From Drosophila miranda (taxonomy: Eukaryota; Arthropoda; Insecta; Diptera; Drosophilidae), in NCBI RefSeq assembly GCF_003369915.1, contig NC_046674.1:24307657-24371656 (forward strand): DNA of 64,000 nt. The letters are read 5' to 3'. This document shows positions 1 to 9,920 of the stretch, in pieces. Every line of letters starts with the position of its first letter. Position 1 is the stretch's first letter. Both the position numbers and the translations under genes were made by a program. The notes under the pieces are model-generated. The model worked only from the letters and a program-made list of their open reading frames with translations, searched no databases and was not told the origin of the DNA.

Positions 1-2720
1 GAACAGTAAGAGAGACAGGGACGCACAGAGATACACAAAGTGAACGGTTTACTGCTTCTTCTTCTTCTTCTACTTCACTCCTCCTCTATGGTGTTGTTAT
101 TGCTGTTGATTCGTTTTTGTATTTTGTATTTGTTGCTTTTTTGGTTAAATATTCAGTTATATTTTCCTCTCGTTCTCTGCTTTTCTTTCACAATTATTTA
201 TTTAAACGTTAACGTTGTTGCTTTGGCAATGACACACACACACTGCAGCACATTTCTGGAAGATAAAAAGCATTTATTAGATTTCCACGCACCCATTATC
301 TACCGTTGTATTCCACTCCACACTGCATCCACACACTCACACACATACACCCCCAACAATAATGAACAATAATTTGTGCTTTTTCTTTTCTTATTGTTTT
401 TGATTTTGGCTTTTGGCTGCTGCTTATTTGTTGCTACTGTGGCTGCTGCTTTCCTCACTCACACATGTACTCGCCCGGAGAGCCGAGCCACACAGATACA
501 CGGCAATTACAAGGGTGGACGACGAACGTTCGTTCTCATTCGATTGCTCTCTCGCTAGTCTGTCCATTCATTCCGCTGCTGCTCACATTGAGAGAGTGAG
601 AGAGAGAGAGAGCAGTGCTGAGAGCGTGACTTTTTTCAAGGCAGTCGGCAGCGGCGACGTGACGACTAAAAGAGCGAGTTTCATACATATATATTTCTAG
701 AAACACAGTCACACACACTCGCTTACACCGACGCACGACTCGCGACGATGAAAGTCGTTGGGTTTTTCGTTAATCGTTGATGTAGACAAAAAACTAAAAA
801 AAAAAAAAAAACCTGGCAAGTTTTTTTTTTCAAAATTTCTCATATGCATGGCTTCTGGCTGCCTGAACCACCCCACCCCCCACCGTATTCACCCACCCAA
901 CCAACCATCCATAACTCTTTAAATGCGTCGCCATTTGTCTGCTCTGCTCTGCTCTGCTCTTCCCTCCACTGCACTTTGTGTATACACTTTTTCGGTATTT
1001 CGATTTTTCGATCGCCGCTCTGCATTTCTCGAATACGGTAAATATTTGTGGCTGCTTGAGGAGTCGGGGGGGAGGGAGGGTGAGCAGCAGCAGGCAGATG
1101 AGTAATACACACACACAGGCACTCTTACAGAGAAGCAGCAGCAAAGACAGGGACTGGGAACGTACTGCTTGGCACTTTTTTGTACACAGCTTTGCACTAA
1201 ATACACGAAAAAAAAGAAAAAAAAACCAGTGCGATTGCGATTTTAAAACACACATTATTTTTAATATTATTACTCAACGTTTAACGTATATGTGCACCAC
1301 ACCACACATCTCTCTCTTTGCAATCGCCTTTTGCTGGCGTTTCGCACAACACACAACACAAATGACGAGTCAGAAAATTGTAGACCGACTGCGGGCCGAC
1401 CCGAGACCAACCGTGTTCCGTTGGCTGCTGCTGCTGCTGATGGCTGCGCGGCGCTGCTGCTTCTACTCTGCCACACACAATGGAAATTTTGCTCGCCTAG
1501 CTTTGCCTCTGTCGCTGGCTCTGCTTGCTGTTGCCACTGCTTCGAAGTAGTTGTGTGAGCAGCGAGTAGCGAGAAGCAGCAGCTAAAGAAGATTTGTCAA
1601 ACACTCTCACACACACACACGCTCGCGCAGAGCAACAGAGAATAGCGGCTTTTGCTCTTTTTGCAAAGACCACAGAGAGGGAGAGAGAGCGTCCAAACAA
1701 GTTTTATTGCACTAGTATGTGTTTTGCATGGCGGCGTCTGTTTATTAAATGCGCGGCTCTCTCTATCTTGCATCGCATCGCCTCTCTCTCTGACGACACT
1801 ATCGAATGCTGGTTGGGGATGCAGCCAGATCGATTGGGTCCTAGGTGTACCCTATATGAAAAAAAATAAACTGTCTGTTTTTTTTGTTTAAAGATTATAG
1901 CAAAAAATCAAGACAGATTCCATAATTTATGCACTATACAACACTGCACACACACACACGCAGTGCGAAACGTGATACATAGACAGCATTCCTCTCGCAT
2001 TCACACACACACACACACACAGTAAAACACACAACACATCCATAGAGCCAGAGCAGCAGCAGTAGCAACCACTTTCGTAGTTTTCTTTTCGCCCCGTTTT
2101 CTCTTGTTTCTTCGCAGTAATCTGTGTGTACACATCGGATTTTTGATTTTGGGGATACTAAAAAAAAATAGACAAAAAAAATGTTACAGTTGTTGCATTC
2201 CCCTCCAGGGCGCCTCTGCGGAGGCGGCATTCCCTTTTGGTCCTTTGAACATCACCTCCTACTCCACCTCCACGAACACACACAAGCAGACAACAGCCGC
2301 TGTCTTCCTTCCCCTGCAGCGGCAAATCGACCGCTTAAGCGATTAAACTATTAGCCGCTTCACCAGCAGGAAACATTTTAATGCCGCAACATTTTGCGGG
2401 AAAACACATTCACAATCCCCGTGGAACGCAACGGCACTTGATACTGTTATTTATTTTAATTTGTTGCAGCGCAGCTATCTGCGGTATCCCCTCCACCACA
2501 CTAACACACACAAACACACACGCAATCGGTCTCTCTCCATTACACACTGGCATCGAACGGGTTTTTTTTTTGTTTTTCTGGGTACATTTTTGGAGACATT
2601 TCTTATCGCTTTATTCTGGGTTTTTTCCGAATATTTTTGTGCCACTTTCTCACGGGAAAAATCTGCGATCGATATTTTTTGTAACAAATTTTTGCAACAA
2701 AATATCAGGGAAAAACTGGC
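1..2720 (-). other. Simple-repeat-rich noncoding region, probably 5' leader/intron of a leftward gene
   Basis: No reading frame here looks like protein; the open frames are products of CA, CT, GA and poly-A/T tracts (for example CA runs near 230, 1100, 1610 and 1950-2020, a GA run near 598-612, A15 near 797-811). The composition resembles 5' UTR and first-intron DNA of Drosophila developmental genes. A core-promoter cluster on the minus strand lies immediately to the right (2721-2803), so this stretch is probably the transcribed 5' noncoding part of a gene whose coding exons lie left of the window. I could not place an exon boundary. Confidence 0.35.
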
Positions 2721-2803
2721 CGGTGTGACCGTCGAGCGTTACGGAAAAATACTACGGCTGCAAAGTACTAGGGCTGGCACGACCATCGATTTATATATCG
2801 ATA
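2721..2803 (-). promoter_or_regulatory. Leftward core promoter: DRE, Motif 7 and Motif 1 cluster
   Basis: Read on the minus strand, this stretch has a perfect DRE octamer TATCGATA (2796-2803) with a second ATCGAT beside it. Next comes CAGCCCTAGT, matching Drosophila core Motif 7, at about 2767-2776. CGGTCACACCG, one base from core Motif 1, follows at 2721-2731. The order and the shared minus orientation of Motif 7 and Motif 1 suggest a TATA-less, broadly used promoter firing leftward with a start near 2720. Assignment is by motif recognition only. Confidence 0.5.
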
Positions 2804-3766
2804 CTTCTATCTAAAACCTTAGTGTAGTGTGGTGTGGGATGGATTTGTAACGAATCAAATGACAAGTGCAGCTTTTGTGATTAGTAAAATTTATGTAAAA
2901 CACGGAGGATGTTTATTATTTCACCTGACCAATACCGTTGTTGTACTAATTATATTGAAATGAAATATTCATGCGATAGGTTAAATCGTGAACTGAGTAC
3001 GAAAAATACCAAAATATATGTAATTCGCCTGAAGTTAACGATGCTATCACGATAACAAAATAGCTATCGACAGCTGTACACCTCTTAGCTTAGAAACTAG
3101 GCGTCTCTGGTTTAAAGCTATTAACGATATTTCCAGTTTGTGGTCTTTTTACAGAGACCAAGAATAGATATTGGCATCGAGTTATAAATACAGGGACAAA
3201 TTATATGGCTAAATAGGTTTAAAACTTGTCAATCTGAGAAAAAGTTATTAGTAATGTTTCAAATCAGCTTGGAAAACATAATTTTAATATTGGTTAAAGG
3301 AAATAGGAAAAAAAAGGAAATATAAAGATGTCCATACTCAGAGCGGATACCTCTTGACCAGCACACATGAACACTTAAGTTACATATACACTTAATTCTT
3401 ATTTAAGACACAATCAAATGAAAGGGAGTAATGAAATTAGGAAATATTATAGAACATTTATTAATTTATCGACTAAACTATGATTTCAGTGCTGAATGTC
3501 CTAGCTACCTAGTACATAGACAGAGAACGAGTGGGTATTTTAAAACCTTTACAAAAGTTATGAATCTTGGAAAGCTTTAGGCAGTTAAGGTGAAAGATAT
3601 CATGGTATTTGTTTAAAGTAAATATGAATAAGACGTAAAGATGATAAAGATATACAAGGAGAATTAAAATTATCATTGAATTCCGCGATTTAACTCAAGT
3701 CGCTATCCTGTTTAAAGAGAGGGGGCCCAAGTGGGCTATGTTCTTTTTTTCATTAGTATATTGACG
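2804..3766. other. AT-rich intergenic DNA
   Basis: About 960 bp without a credible coding frame, RNA gene or long repeat. It is AT-rich, with scattered half-DRE sequences (CTATCGA near 3063-3069). I see nothing else in it. Confidence 0.6.
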
Positions 3767-3818
3767 ATATATTATGAAAATTAGACGGTATATTTCCGAA
3801 GGTCAGACGGTCACACTG
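3766..3818 (+). promoter_or_regulatory. Motif 6 + Motif 1 block (promoter-like, repeat-associated)
   Basis: GACGGTATATTT (Motif 6-like) is followed by a perfect Motif 1, CGGTCACACTG, at 3808-3818. The same arrangement occurs at 8151-8209 and 14600-14666, with the shared words GACGGTATAT and AGGGTCGGA/AAGGTCAGA, so this block belongs to a dispersed sequence family. It may drive Pdss2 with a long leader, or be an unused relic; a TATA box lies closer to Pdss2. Confidence 0.4.
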
Positions 3819-4069
3819 CTGCTCTCTCCTGCTCATACATGCAAAAAAAAAATTAGTCGCTATAGAGAGGGGTATGGACAACAGCCAAGGCAAATTGCAA
3901 AGCTCGTGCGAACCTCACCTCGGCGTGTTTGGGGACAATATGCTATGAAGTTATGGTATGTTAGGCAAAAGGGGTGGTAGGTACCTTGCAAGCGTTGGCT
4001 TTTCTGGGCCGTTTTGCCTCTTGTCCGTACCCCATTTTTCCTCAGCAATTTCCCAAATCGGGATTCATG

Positions 4070-4175
4070 CAACGGGTCAAAACTTCCAATTTTTTTGAAC
4101 CGAACGGTTGCTGCGCGTCCATGTGTCGAATTTTTGAATTCAGACAAGTCCGTTGATCCAAACATGCGGCCCTGT
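4070..4175 (+). repeat. Dispersed repeat fragment, copy A (second copy at 14677-14792)
   Basis: The stretch aligns with 14677-14792. Shared landmarks in order are CCAATTTTTTTGAACC, a GCGGTTG-like word, TGCGCGTCCATG, a TTTTTGAATT block, a CCGTTG(A)TCCA word and ATGCGGCCC. Copies differ by point changes and a roughly 16-bp insertion in the 14.7-kb copy. Both copies lie downstream of a Motif 6/Motif 1 block, so the repeat unit may include the promoter block. No protein is encoded; it looks like a short nonautonomous element or an old duplicated segment. Confidence 0.7.
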
Positions 4176-4260
4176 TCAAAAACCTGTTCCCGCTAAATAC
4201 CATCGCGCCGTTGCACCATCGTTGACGCCTCACCCGAAATTCCATGACAAAGCGTGGGGC

Positions 4261-4267
4261 TATAAAA
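4261..4267 (+). promoter_or_regulatory. TATA box upstream of Pdss2
   Basis: A TATAAAA sits about 290 bp upstream of the Pdss2 ATG, with no intervening gene. It would place a start near 4290-4295 and give a leader of about 260 nt rich in CAG/CAA triplets (4327-4350). Position and match are suggestive only. Confidence 0.4.
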
Positions 4268-4556
4268 ACAAACAGATTTCTTGGCGGCCGCTTGAACAAC
4301 TGTAAAAGTGGGCCGCCAGCAAAGAAGCAGCAACAACAACAGCAGTGGCAGCGGCAGCGCTGCGACGCAGCCAAAACGAGAGTCGAGACGTCGCGTCGTC
4401 GGAGATTTCACTTTTCGATTCGGAGCGAGCGAGCGGTTGAACGGTGCGCAGCCAACGATTTCTGTTTAATTGAGACTGAAAGCCAGCTTAGAGGAGCACT
4501 TTGTACCTGACCCCAACCGAAGCGAGAAACACCCCGAGAAACCCCACGATAACGAG

Positions 4557-6045
4557 ATGTACCGCGCCAGTGGACGAATTATGCAACAGCTGCGCCAAAG
4601 GATGCCCGCGCCAGAGGGTCGTCTGGCTGTGAGCCTGGCCGCGCCTGCGCTGAAAACTTTCACTCTGCGACAGCAGCAGAGGCATGAACAGGTGCGCTGG
4701 ACTGCAACGTCGACGGTGAGCAGCAAACAGGTGACGACACCGCCGCCCAGACACGACTGGAATCGTGCCGTCAGCGAGGCGGAGCGAATTGTCGGCTATC
4801 CAACGTCGTTCCTGAGCCTGCGGTGGCTCCTGAGCGATGAGATCGCCAATGTGGCGCTGCATCTACGCAAACTGGTGGGCAGTGCCCATCCCCTGATGAA
4901 GACGGCCAAGTGAGTGCATCATCCATGAAGTCCTAATCCTCGTTTCTAAATCGCTGTATCGTAGGCATCTGCTCTACAATGGCAAGAACACGATGCAGGC
5001 CTGGGGACTGATTGTGCTGCTGGTGTCCAAGGCAGCCGGACATGCGCCCAGTGTGCCCGATGTGGAGCAGGACAAGAGTGCCGGCGTCCTGCACTCCCAG
5101 CGCGCTCTCGCCGAGGTCACCGAGATGATACGGATCTCCCATTTGGTGCACAATGTATGCTGATCCTTTCCACTTTCCATTGAAACGATTCTCTAACCCA
5201 AACCCAAACCCAAACCCAAACCCACTCTTCTCTCCCAGAGCGTGGTGAACCTACAGTCCAGCACGGAGGCTGGCCAGGATGCGGCCACCTACGACGACAT
5301 GTCGTTCGGCAACAAGATCGGCCTGCTCACCGGCGACTATCTGCTGGGACACTCGAGCGCGGAGCTGGCCAATTTGCGCAACCAGGAGGTGGTGGAGCTC
5401 ATCTCCTCGGCCGTGCGGGACTTCTCCGAATCGGAGTTCATCGGGGAGCGGGACGAGCAGAACAATCCGCTGCCCTACAAGCCGGGCACCTTCCAGCGAC
5501 CCTCGCTGAGCGTGGCCGTGGACTTCAACGAGCACGACGTGATGACACCCATGCCCATTGCCCAGGTGCTAGGCAATCCCGAGCAGGAGTGGGAGTGCCG
5601 GAACATCCTGAATGCGGGCAGCCTGCTGGGCAAGTCCTGCCAGGCCTCGCTGAAGCTGGCCGGCCAGAGCGAGGAGCTGCAGCGTCATGCGTATCGCTTT
5701 GGCAAGCATCTGGCCCTCGCCTGGCAGGCCTGCCTGGACGCCGAGCCCTTCCAGTGTCCCACCCTGCCCCTGGACACCACCTTCAGCCTGGTCAGTGCCC
5801 CCGTGCTCTTCCACCTGGAGCACGATCCCAGCCTGTACGCCCAGCTGGAGCAGGGCAAGCAGTCTGTGGACAACATCGACTACGACAAGATCCACAAGGC
5901 CGTCCTGGCCGGCCCTGCCCTGGCCAAGACCAAAGAGCTCCAGAGGAAGCACACGGCGGCTGCTCTGGCCGTGCTGCAGCACTTTCCGGCCACAGACGCG
6001 CGGCAGGCTCTGGAGAACATCATCCTGGCCATGCAGGATCTCTGA
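4557..6045 (+). CDS. Pdss2: Decaprenyl diphosphate synthase subunit 2 (PDSS2 orthologue)
   Basis: Three exons, 4557-4909, 4965-5154 and 5239-6045, joined by introns of 55 and 84 bp with GTGAGT/TAG and GTATGC/CAG borders, give a 449-residue protein. The family is the noncatalytic partner of PDSS1; together they make the polyprenyl tail of coenzyme Q in mitochondria. Support: residues after [16 protein letters not shown] match the PDSS2 GDFLLA region, and [15 protein letters not shown] plus [12 protein letters not shown] match the C-terminal half. The first aspartate-rich prenyltransferase motif is absent, as expected for subunit 2. The N terminus is rich in Arg, Gln and Ser with few acids, fitting a mitochondrial targeting peptide. 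The ATG at 4557 is the only in-frame ATG before the conserved part; the frame stays open upstream without an ATG. Length agrees with animal PDSS2 (about 400 residues plus a longer leader). ATTAAA at 6120-6125 is a likely polyadenylation signal. Confidence 0.88.
5196..5224 (+). repeat. Hexamer tandem repeat (AACCCA)n in Pdss2 intron 2
   Basis: About five copies of AACCCA lie inside the second Pdss2 intron, directly before its polypyrimidine tract. A copy-number-variable microsatellite this close to the acceptor could alter branch-point spacing. The same hexamer recurs at 23699-23725 in the dlp intron. Confidence 0.8.
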
Positions 6046-6119
6046 CCAGCAGCAGGCGCCAGCATCACAATTTCCATGGGTTCAGGTTATAGTTAAGTAA
6101 TATTTATCACTCCATCCAC

Positions 6120-6125
6120 ATTAAA
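6120..6125 (+). terminator. Pdss2 polyadenylation signal ATTAAA
   Basis: An ATTAAA hexamer 75 nt beyond the Pdss2 stop. The convergent methyltransferase gene has TTTATT (AATAAA on its strand) at 6195-6200, so the two 3' ends are separated by under 100 bp. Confidence 0.55.
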
Positions 6126-6194
6126 GGGGACGGCGCACATAATACAATTGGGAATACTCTCTTCTCTGTGTGGGGGGGATTGGTTTCGGTTACG

Positions 6195-6200
6195 TTTATT
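6195..6200 (-). terminator. Polyadenylation signal of the METTL22-type gene
   Basis: AATAAA on the minus strand, about 47 nt past the stop codon of the methyltransferase gene. Confidence 0.55.
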
Positions 6201-6246
6201 CATGAATGGCAGGGAACAGCCGGTGGGGTGCCCCAGCGGCTAGCGG

Positions 6247-7086
6247 CTACCGGCTGGTGATCCTCATCAGAATGAGCTGACGGCAGCGATCGTAGTCAAA
6301 ATACTGGGGAAAGTCCAGGGGCAGGTGCTCCAGTTGCCACGGTTTGTGGGCTGTTTGCTTGAGGAAATACTCGTACATGGGTGCCACCGAGTCGCAGTCC
6401 TCGAAGGTGAACACAACGCGCTTCTCGAGGGCCATGTAAATCGTCTTGGGCCTGCCAGTCGGTCGTCCTCTGGCCAGGATCTGATCGACAACGGTCACGA
6501 AGGCGTCGGTGAGGGTGTCATCGTAGATCACATCCGCAGCCAGAATCACATCGCTGGCATCGATGGCGGACAGGAGCTCTGGCGCCTGCTCTTCTCGGGG
6601 TATCAGAAAGTTGAACTCCAGGACCGACACCTGGCCCCTCAGCAGGCCTGCATTCCGCTGCACGTTTCCACGGATAAGCTTCAGGATGCAGCCCAGATCC
6701 ACGTCCGTGCAGTAAACCTGTCCACCGCTGTGGATGGCCGCTGCTATGCTGGTCAGTCCCACGCCGGCGCCCAGCTCCATTATGGTCTGGTTGGCCAGCT
6801 GCTCCCGCTGCGAAAACAAGTAGTCTGCCAGGAGCAACGCTCCGCGCCACACCTGCAGTCCCACCAGCTTTAGCTCCGTGGCCTCGGAATGTTCAAGTTC
6901 TATGACGCCCCGACGCGGCCGTGGCACGTCCAGATCGCCATCCTTATCGGCGGTGGTGCGCCCAATCCGCTCCAGCTTCTCGTCGGGATACCGGAAACGG
7001 AACTTGGAGACCACTTTGTGGCCATCTTCCGTCTTCGTCGGCTGGTAATTGGTTTCACTGTAGATTTCCGATGTGACCGTGAACAT
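6247..7086 (-). CDS. METTL22-type protein lysine methyltransferase
   Basis: A single-exon 279-residue protein of the seven-beta-strand methyltransferase family 16. The signature elements are: LQVWRGALLLADYL (residues about 77-90), the entry typical of METTL18/20/21/22 proteins; the SAM-binding motif I ELGAGVGLTSIAAAI (about 107-121); YCTDVDLG with the acidic motif II residue; and ILAADVIYDD (about 179-188), the post-motif that replaces the DxxY-type signature. IYMALEKR near residue 225 matches the TVYLSLEKR segment specific to METTL22. The human orthologue methylates the nucleic-acid-binding protein KIN17 on a lysine; that role here is inferred by homology. The start at 7084-7086 gives a full-length family member. 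It converges on Pdss2. A Motif 6 match on its strand lies at 7204-7215. Confidence 0.85.
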   Translation of the reverse strand: MFTVTSEIYSETNYQPTKTEDGHKVVSKFRFRYPDEKLERIGRTTADKDGDLDVPRPRRGVIELEHSEATELKLVGLQVWRGALLLADYLFSQREQLANQTIMELGAGVGLTSIAAAIHSGGQVYCTDVDLGCILKLIRGNVQRNAGLLRGQVSVLEFNFLIPREEQAPELLSAIDASDVILAADVIYDDTLTDAFVTVVDQILARGRPTGRPKTIYMALEKRVVFTFEDCDSVAPMYEYFLKQTAHKPWQLEHLPLDFPQYFDYDRCRQLILMRITSR

Positions 7087-7192
7087 GATCGCGTGTTATG
7101 TGCGCCCCGTACATATACATTTTATATATTATATCTAGAATTTTAGGGCCAAAATTTTGCTCCAAGGTCTGGGACACAGATCACAAAATTCA

Positions 7193-7215
7193 AAATATAC
7201 CGTAAATATACTGAC
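7193..7215 (-). promoter_or_regulatory. Motif 6 elements upstream of the METTL22-type gene
   Basis: On the minus strand GTCAGTATATTT (7204-7215) matches Drosophila core Motif 6, followed by a second ACGGTATATTTT. They lie about 110-130 bp upstream of the start codon, the expected distance for a TATA-less housekeeping promoter with a short leader. Confidence 0.5.
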
Positions 7216-8060
7216 GAATTATTTGTATACAAGTTGCATCATATTCCTCGTTTTTGATATTCGGTTGATTATTGTTAGCTAGCTAAGACTCTCAGCTCTC
7301 AACTTATAATTTCATCCGATTATTAAATCAATTTTCTACAAGACTAGTTAAATTCAAGTTTTCATCTTTATTGCATTGCTTTTAAAATAAGGTTTAAACA
7401 AAAACGGTCAACAAAAATTTCCACAAAATTAATGTCCTTACATGGGAACTACACTATTAACTACATTTTTATGTAATTACCAAAAGCGACACCTGAAGGG
7501 GAAAGCTAACTTTTATAATTAATACGCCCCACAATAGATGAAATATACCATTATATACCAAAAGTAGTTTTTCAACTTCAAGATATATCAAAAAGTAGCT
7601 CCAATCGGTATCGTAAATTGATTTTGAATTTCGACTCGTTTCCGACGGCACAGTGAGCCAAAGACAGGCTCAAATTGTTGTTAAGAATTGTTTTATCAGC
7701 GAATATAATTATGATAATACAATTTTTTAATTTCTAATTGCACCGCTATAATATAAATTCCAATCAAAATAAATGTTCGAAATAAATAAATATTTTAATA
7801 ATGTAGAACAAAATATGAACTTTTATTAAGAAATCTTGATACAATTCAGTTAGTTACTTATAAAATTATCACCAATTAATTTCACTGGCGTATGTTTTCG
7901 CCATGTTATGTATGTTTTTTGTAGAGTTTTCTTTGTTCTTCGACCACTGTCTCTCCACTAAGCTCTCCAGCGGTTCAGTATTCTGACTGTTTTAGTATTT
8001 TTCGGCTGTGGTTTAGTATTTTGTCAATTCCATCAATCTATTAAAATTCATTTTCAACGT
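7216..8060. other. AT-rich intergenic DNA
   Basis: About 850 bp between the divergent METTL22-type and Polr3E genes. No coding frame is credible. Near 7980-8025 there are several TTTAGTATTTT words resembling weak Motif 6. Otherwise I see nothing. Confidence 0.6.
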
Positions 8061-8063
8061 TCT

Positions 8064-8212
8064 ATAGAAATCCAATAAAAGCAATTATTTAAAGTAAGCC
8101 AGTCAAGTAGAAAATTGATTTATTAATCGTATAAAATTATATAGGTATGTTTCGGTATATTTCTGAGGGTCGGACGGTATATATTATCGATAAGTCCGCA
8201 GTCACACTGGTG
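8064..8212 (+). repeat. Promoter-bearing dispersed repeat, copy upstream of Polr3E
   Basis: Block A (8064-8145) aligns with 14406-14487. It shares GAAATCCAATAAAAGCAA, TATTTA, CAATCAAGTAGAAAAT/CAGTCAAGTAGAAAAT, a TTATTAAT/TCATTAAT word and ATAAAAYTAT. Block B (8147-8212) aligns with 14601-14668, sharing TCTGAGGGTCGGACGGTATAT/GCTGAGGGTCGGATGGTATAT-type sequence and a terminal GTCACACTG. The 14.4-kb copy carries about 110 extra bases between blocks A and B. The Polr3E promoter motifs fall inside block B, so the promoter appears to be part of the repeated unit. Confidence 0.75.
8151..8209 (+). promoter_or_regulatory. Polr3E core promoter: Motif 6, DRE, Motif 1
   Basis: TTCGGTATATTT (8151-8162) matches Motif 6. 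TATCGATA (8185-8192) is a perfect DRE. CAGTCACACTG (8199-8209) is one base from Motif 1, bound by M1BP. The cluster ends 64 bp upstream of the Polr3E ATG, so the leader is short. This is the typical TATA-less housekeeping promoter grammar of Drosophila. Confidence 0.7.
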
Positions 8213-8272
8213 GCATGCGGTATTTAGTGCTCCTCAAATCAACAAAAAATTAGCTAATTTTATTAATTAAAA

Positions 8273-9824
8273 ATGGACGAGGAGGAGGATCCGATTGTGG
8301 AGGAGGTGAGTCCGAGTGGAGTACCAACGCTTGCAGCCATAAATCAATTGCGAATCCCCCCCAGATGCCCGTGTTTCTGTCAAAAGCCCTGCACGACAGC
8401 TTGTACCTTTTCCAATACCCCACAAAGACGGAGCTGCCAAACCACGACGAGTCCGTGGTCATCAACTGCTGCGTAAAGCCGTTCACCCAGGAAGTGAAGG
8501 TGGACTTCGCCCTAAACACGGAATCGAAACACTACGATCGCTTTAAGGGCGAGCAGTTCGCGGTGGCCGCCGACGGGAAGAACACATTCGGCGCCTTGCC
8601 GTCGAAGGGCGGTGAGCGGCCCACCTACAAGCGTGGGATCATGGACAAGCAGGCCTTCACCAGCACGCGCTCGCTGACAGACATTTCCAAGTATATTGTG
8701 GGCATCTACGTGGACAAGGAGATGCACCTATCGCCGCTGACGAGCATTGTTCAGCTGCGGCCCGCCCTGAGCCACTTCGATAAGGAGGACAAGCGCAAGA
8801 AAGCGGAGCAAAAGGCCCAAAACGACGATGTGGACGACGACGAGGTGCTGCAGCAGGTCACAGTGAAGTTCGCTCGCGACAAGGGAGCCGCATCCAAGAA
8901 GACGAAGGAGGAGCGTGGCACGTACGACAGCTTTGTCCAGCGCATTGTCGACGAGCCGTGGTGCGAGACATTATGGCACGCCCGTACCTCAGCCGCGGTG
9001 GAGCTGGAACGCCAGAAGCTCTATGCCACCAACCACCAGTCGAACCTTTCGCTGACCCTCAGTTCCAGCGACTACCTGCACAAGCTGCTGCCCTACAACG
9101 AGAACGTGCAGAAGGTGGACGAGTCCAGTGTGCTGCCCGTGTACAACAAGGCCATGCTGAAGACTATGCCGCTGCTGGACCAGCTGCGCATCCTGCTCAA
9201 GGACGCCAGGATGCTGTCGTTCGGAGATGTTCTCAAGATACTCATGGAGCAAGTGGATCCCCATGTGACGCCCGACAAGGTGCTGGCCCTGCTGCCCCAG
9301 GTCGGTATTCTGCTGAGCGGCAACTGGGTGCCCAAATCGGAGGTGGTCTTTCCCGAAAATATGCTTTCCCACGCCAACGGTGTCACTGCCGAGCAAATGA
9401 TACGCGCCAGGGACTATATAGTGAGGCCTGAAACATTACATACATATCCTTCATTTGTCTATATATGTCCGACCCTCTGCAGCTCTATAGATTCTCGCGA
9501 ACGGCGTGCCTGCACCGTACACAGGTGATGGCCGCCACCCAGCTTCCGCCCGCAGAGACCTTCGATGTCCTACGGACCGTGGCCAAAGTGAACACTACGA
9601 AACGCTGGGAGCTGCTGCTGCCGCCGGACAAGGAGTTCGAGCAGAAGCATCCGGAACTGGTGCAGCGCCAGGAGCTGCACTGGCGCGCCTCGGAGCAACA
9701 CTACAACGAAATGGACTGGGCCAAGGAAACGAAGCGAGTGCGCAAGCGCTCCACCCGCAAAAGCGAGTCCCAGTCCTCAACAGCCATGCCACCGCCTGCC
9801 ACAACAACACCAGCGGAAGCGTAG
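8273..9824 (+). CDS. Polr3E: RNA polymerase III subunit RPC5 (POLR3E orthologue)
   Basis: Three exons, 8273-8305, 8365-9420 and 9483-9824, with introns of 59 and 62 bp (GTGAGT..CAG and GTGAGG..CAG), give 476 residues. RPC5 pairs with RPC4 in the TFIIF-like subcomplex of Pol III, which makes tRNAs and 5S RNA in the nucleus. Family features: acidic start MDEEEDPIVEE; the N-terminal dimerisation region beginning MPVFLSKALHDSLYLFQYP; a VDKEMHLSPLTSIVQLRPAL segment conserved from insects to human; a charged linker rich in Lys, Asp and Glu (about residues 175-215); and DEPWCETLWH further on. The first exon codes only 11 residues; using it removes the need to start at the internal ATG 8365. The C-terminal winged-helix repeats of vertebrate RPC5 are lacking or strongly shortened, as in other flies as far as I recall. 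It converges with the NTPCR-type gene. Confidence 0.88.
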
Positions 9825-9901
9825 CACCACCACAGGGACCACTGGGAAATTTGACGCTGATAAGGAGGTGGTGGAGGAGGAGGTGCAGCCCCTTGGGTGC
9901 A

Positions 9902-9907
9902 AATAAA
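9902..9907 (+). terminator. Polr3E polyadenylation signal AATAAA
   Basis: A canonical hexamer 78 nt after the Polr3E stop. Cleavage 10-30 nt downstream would fall at or just inside the last codons of the convergent NTPCR-type gene (stop at 9921-9923), so the two mRNAs probably overlap at their 3' ends. Confidence 0.7.
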
Positions 9908-9920
9908 CAGACCAACAAGA

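Noticed and set aside
978-1550. A 190-residue open frame in the left-hand region
   Set aside because: Composition follows CA, CT and GCTGCT repeats and there is no recognisable domain; considered noncoding leader or intron.
8365-9528. Polr3E read as one continuous frame starting at 8365 and ending after the second intron donor
   Set aside because: The GTGAGG donor at 9421 and CAG at 9482 restore the conserved C-terminal reading (LYRFSRTACLHRTQ) and the 8273 exon supplies the acidic N terminus with clean GT-AG borders, so a three-exon model is better.
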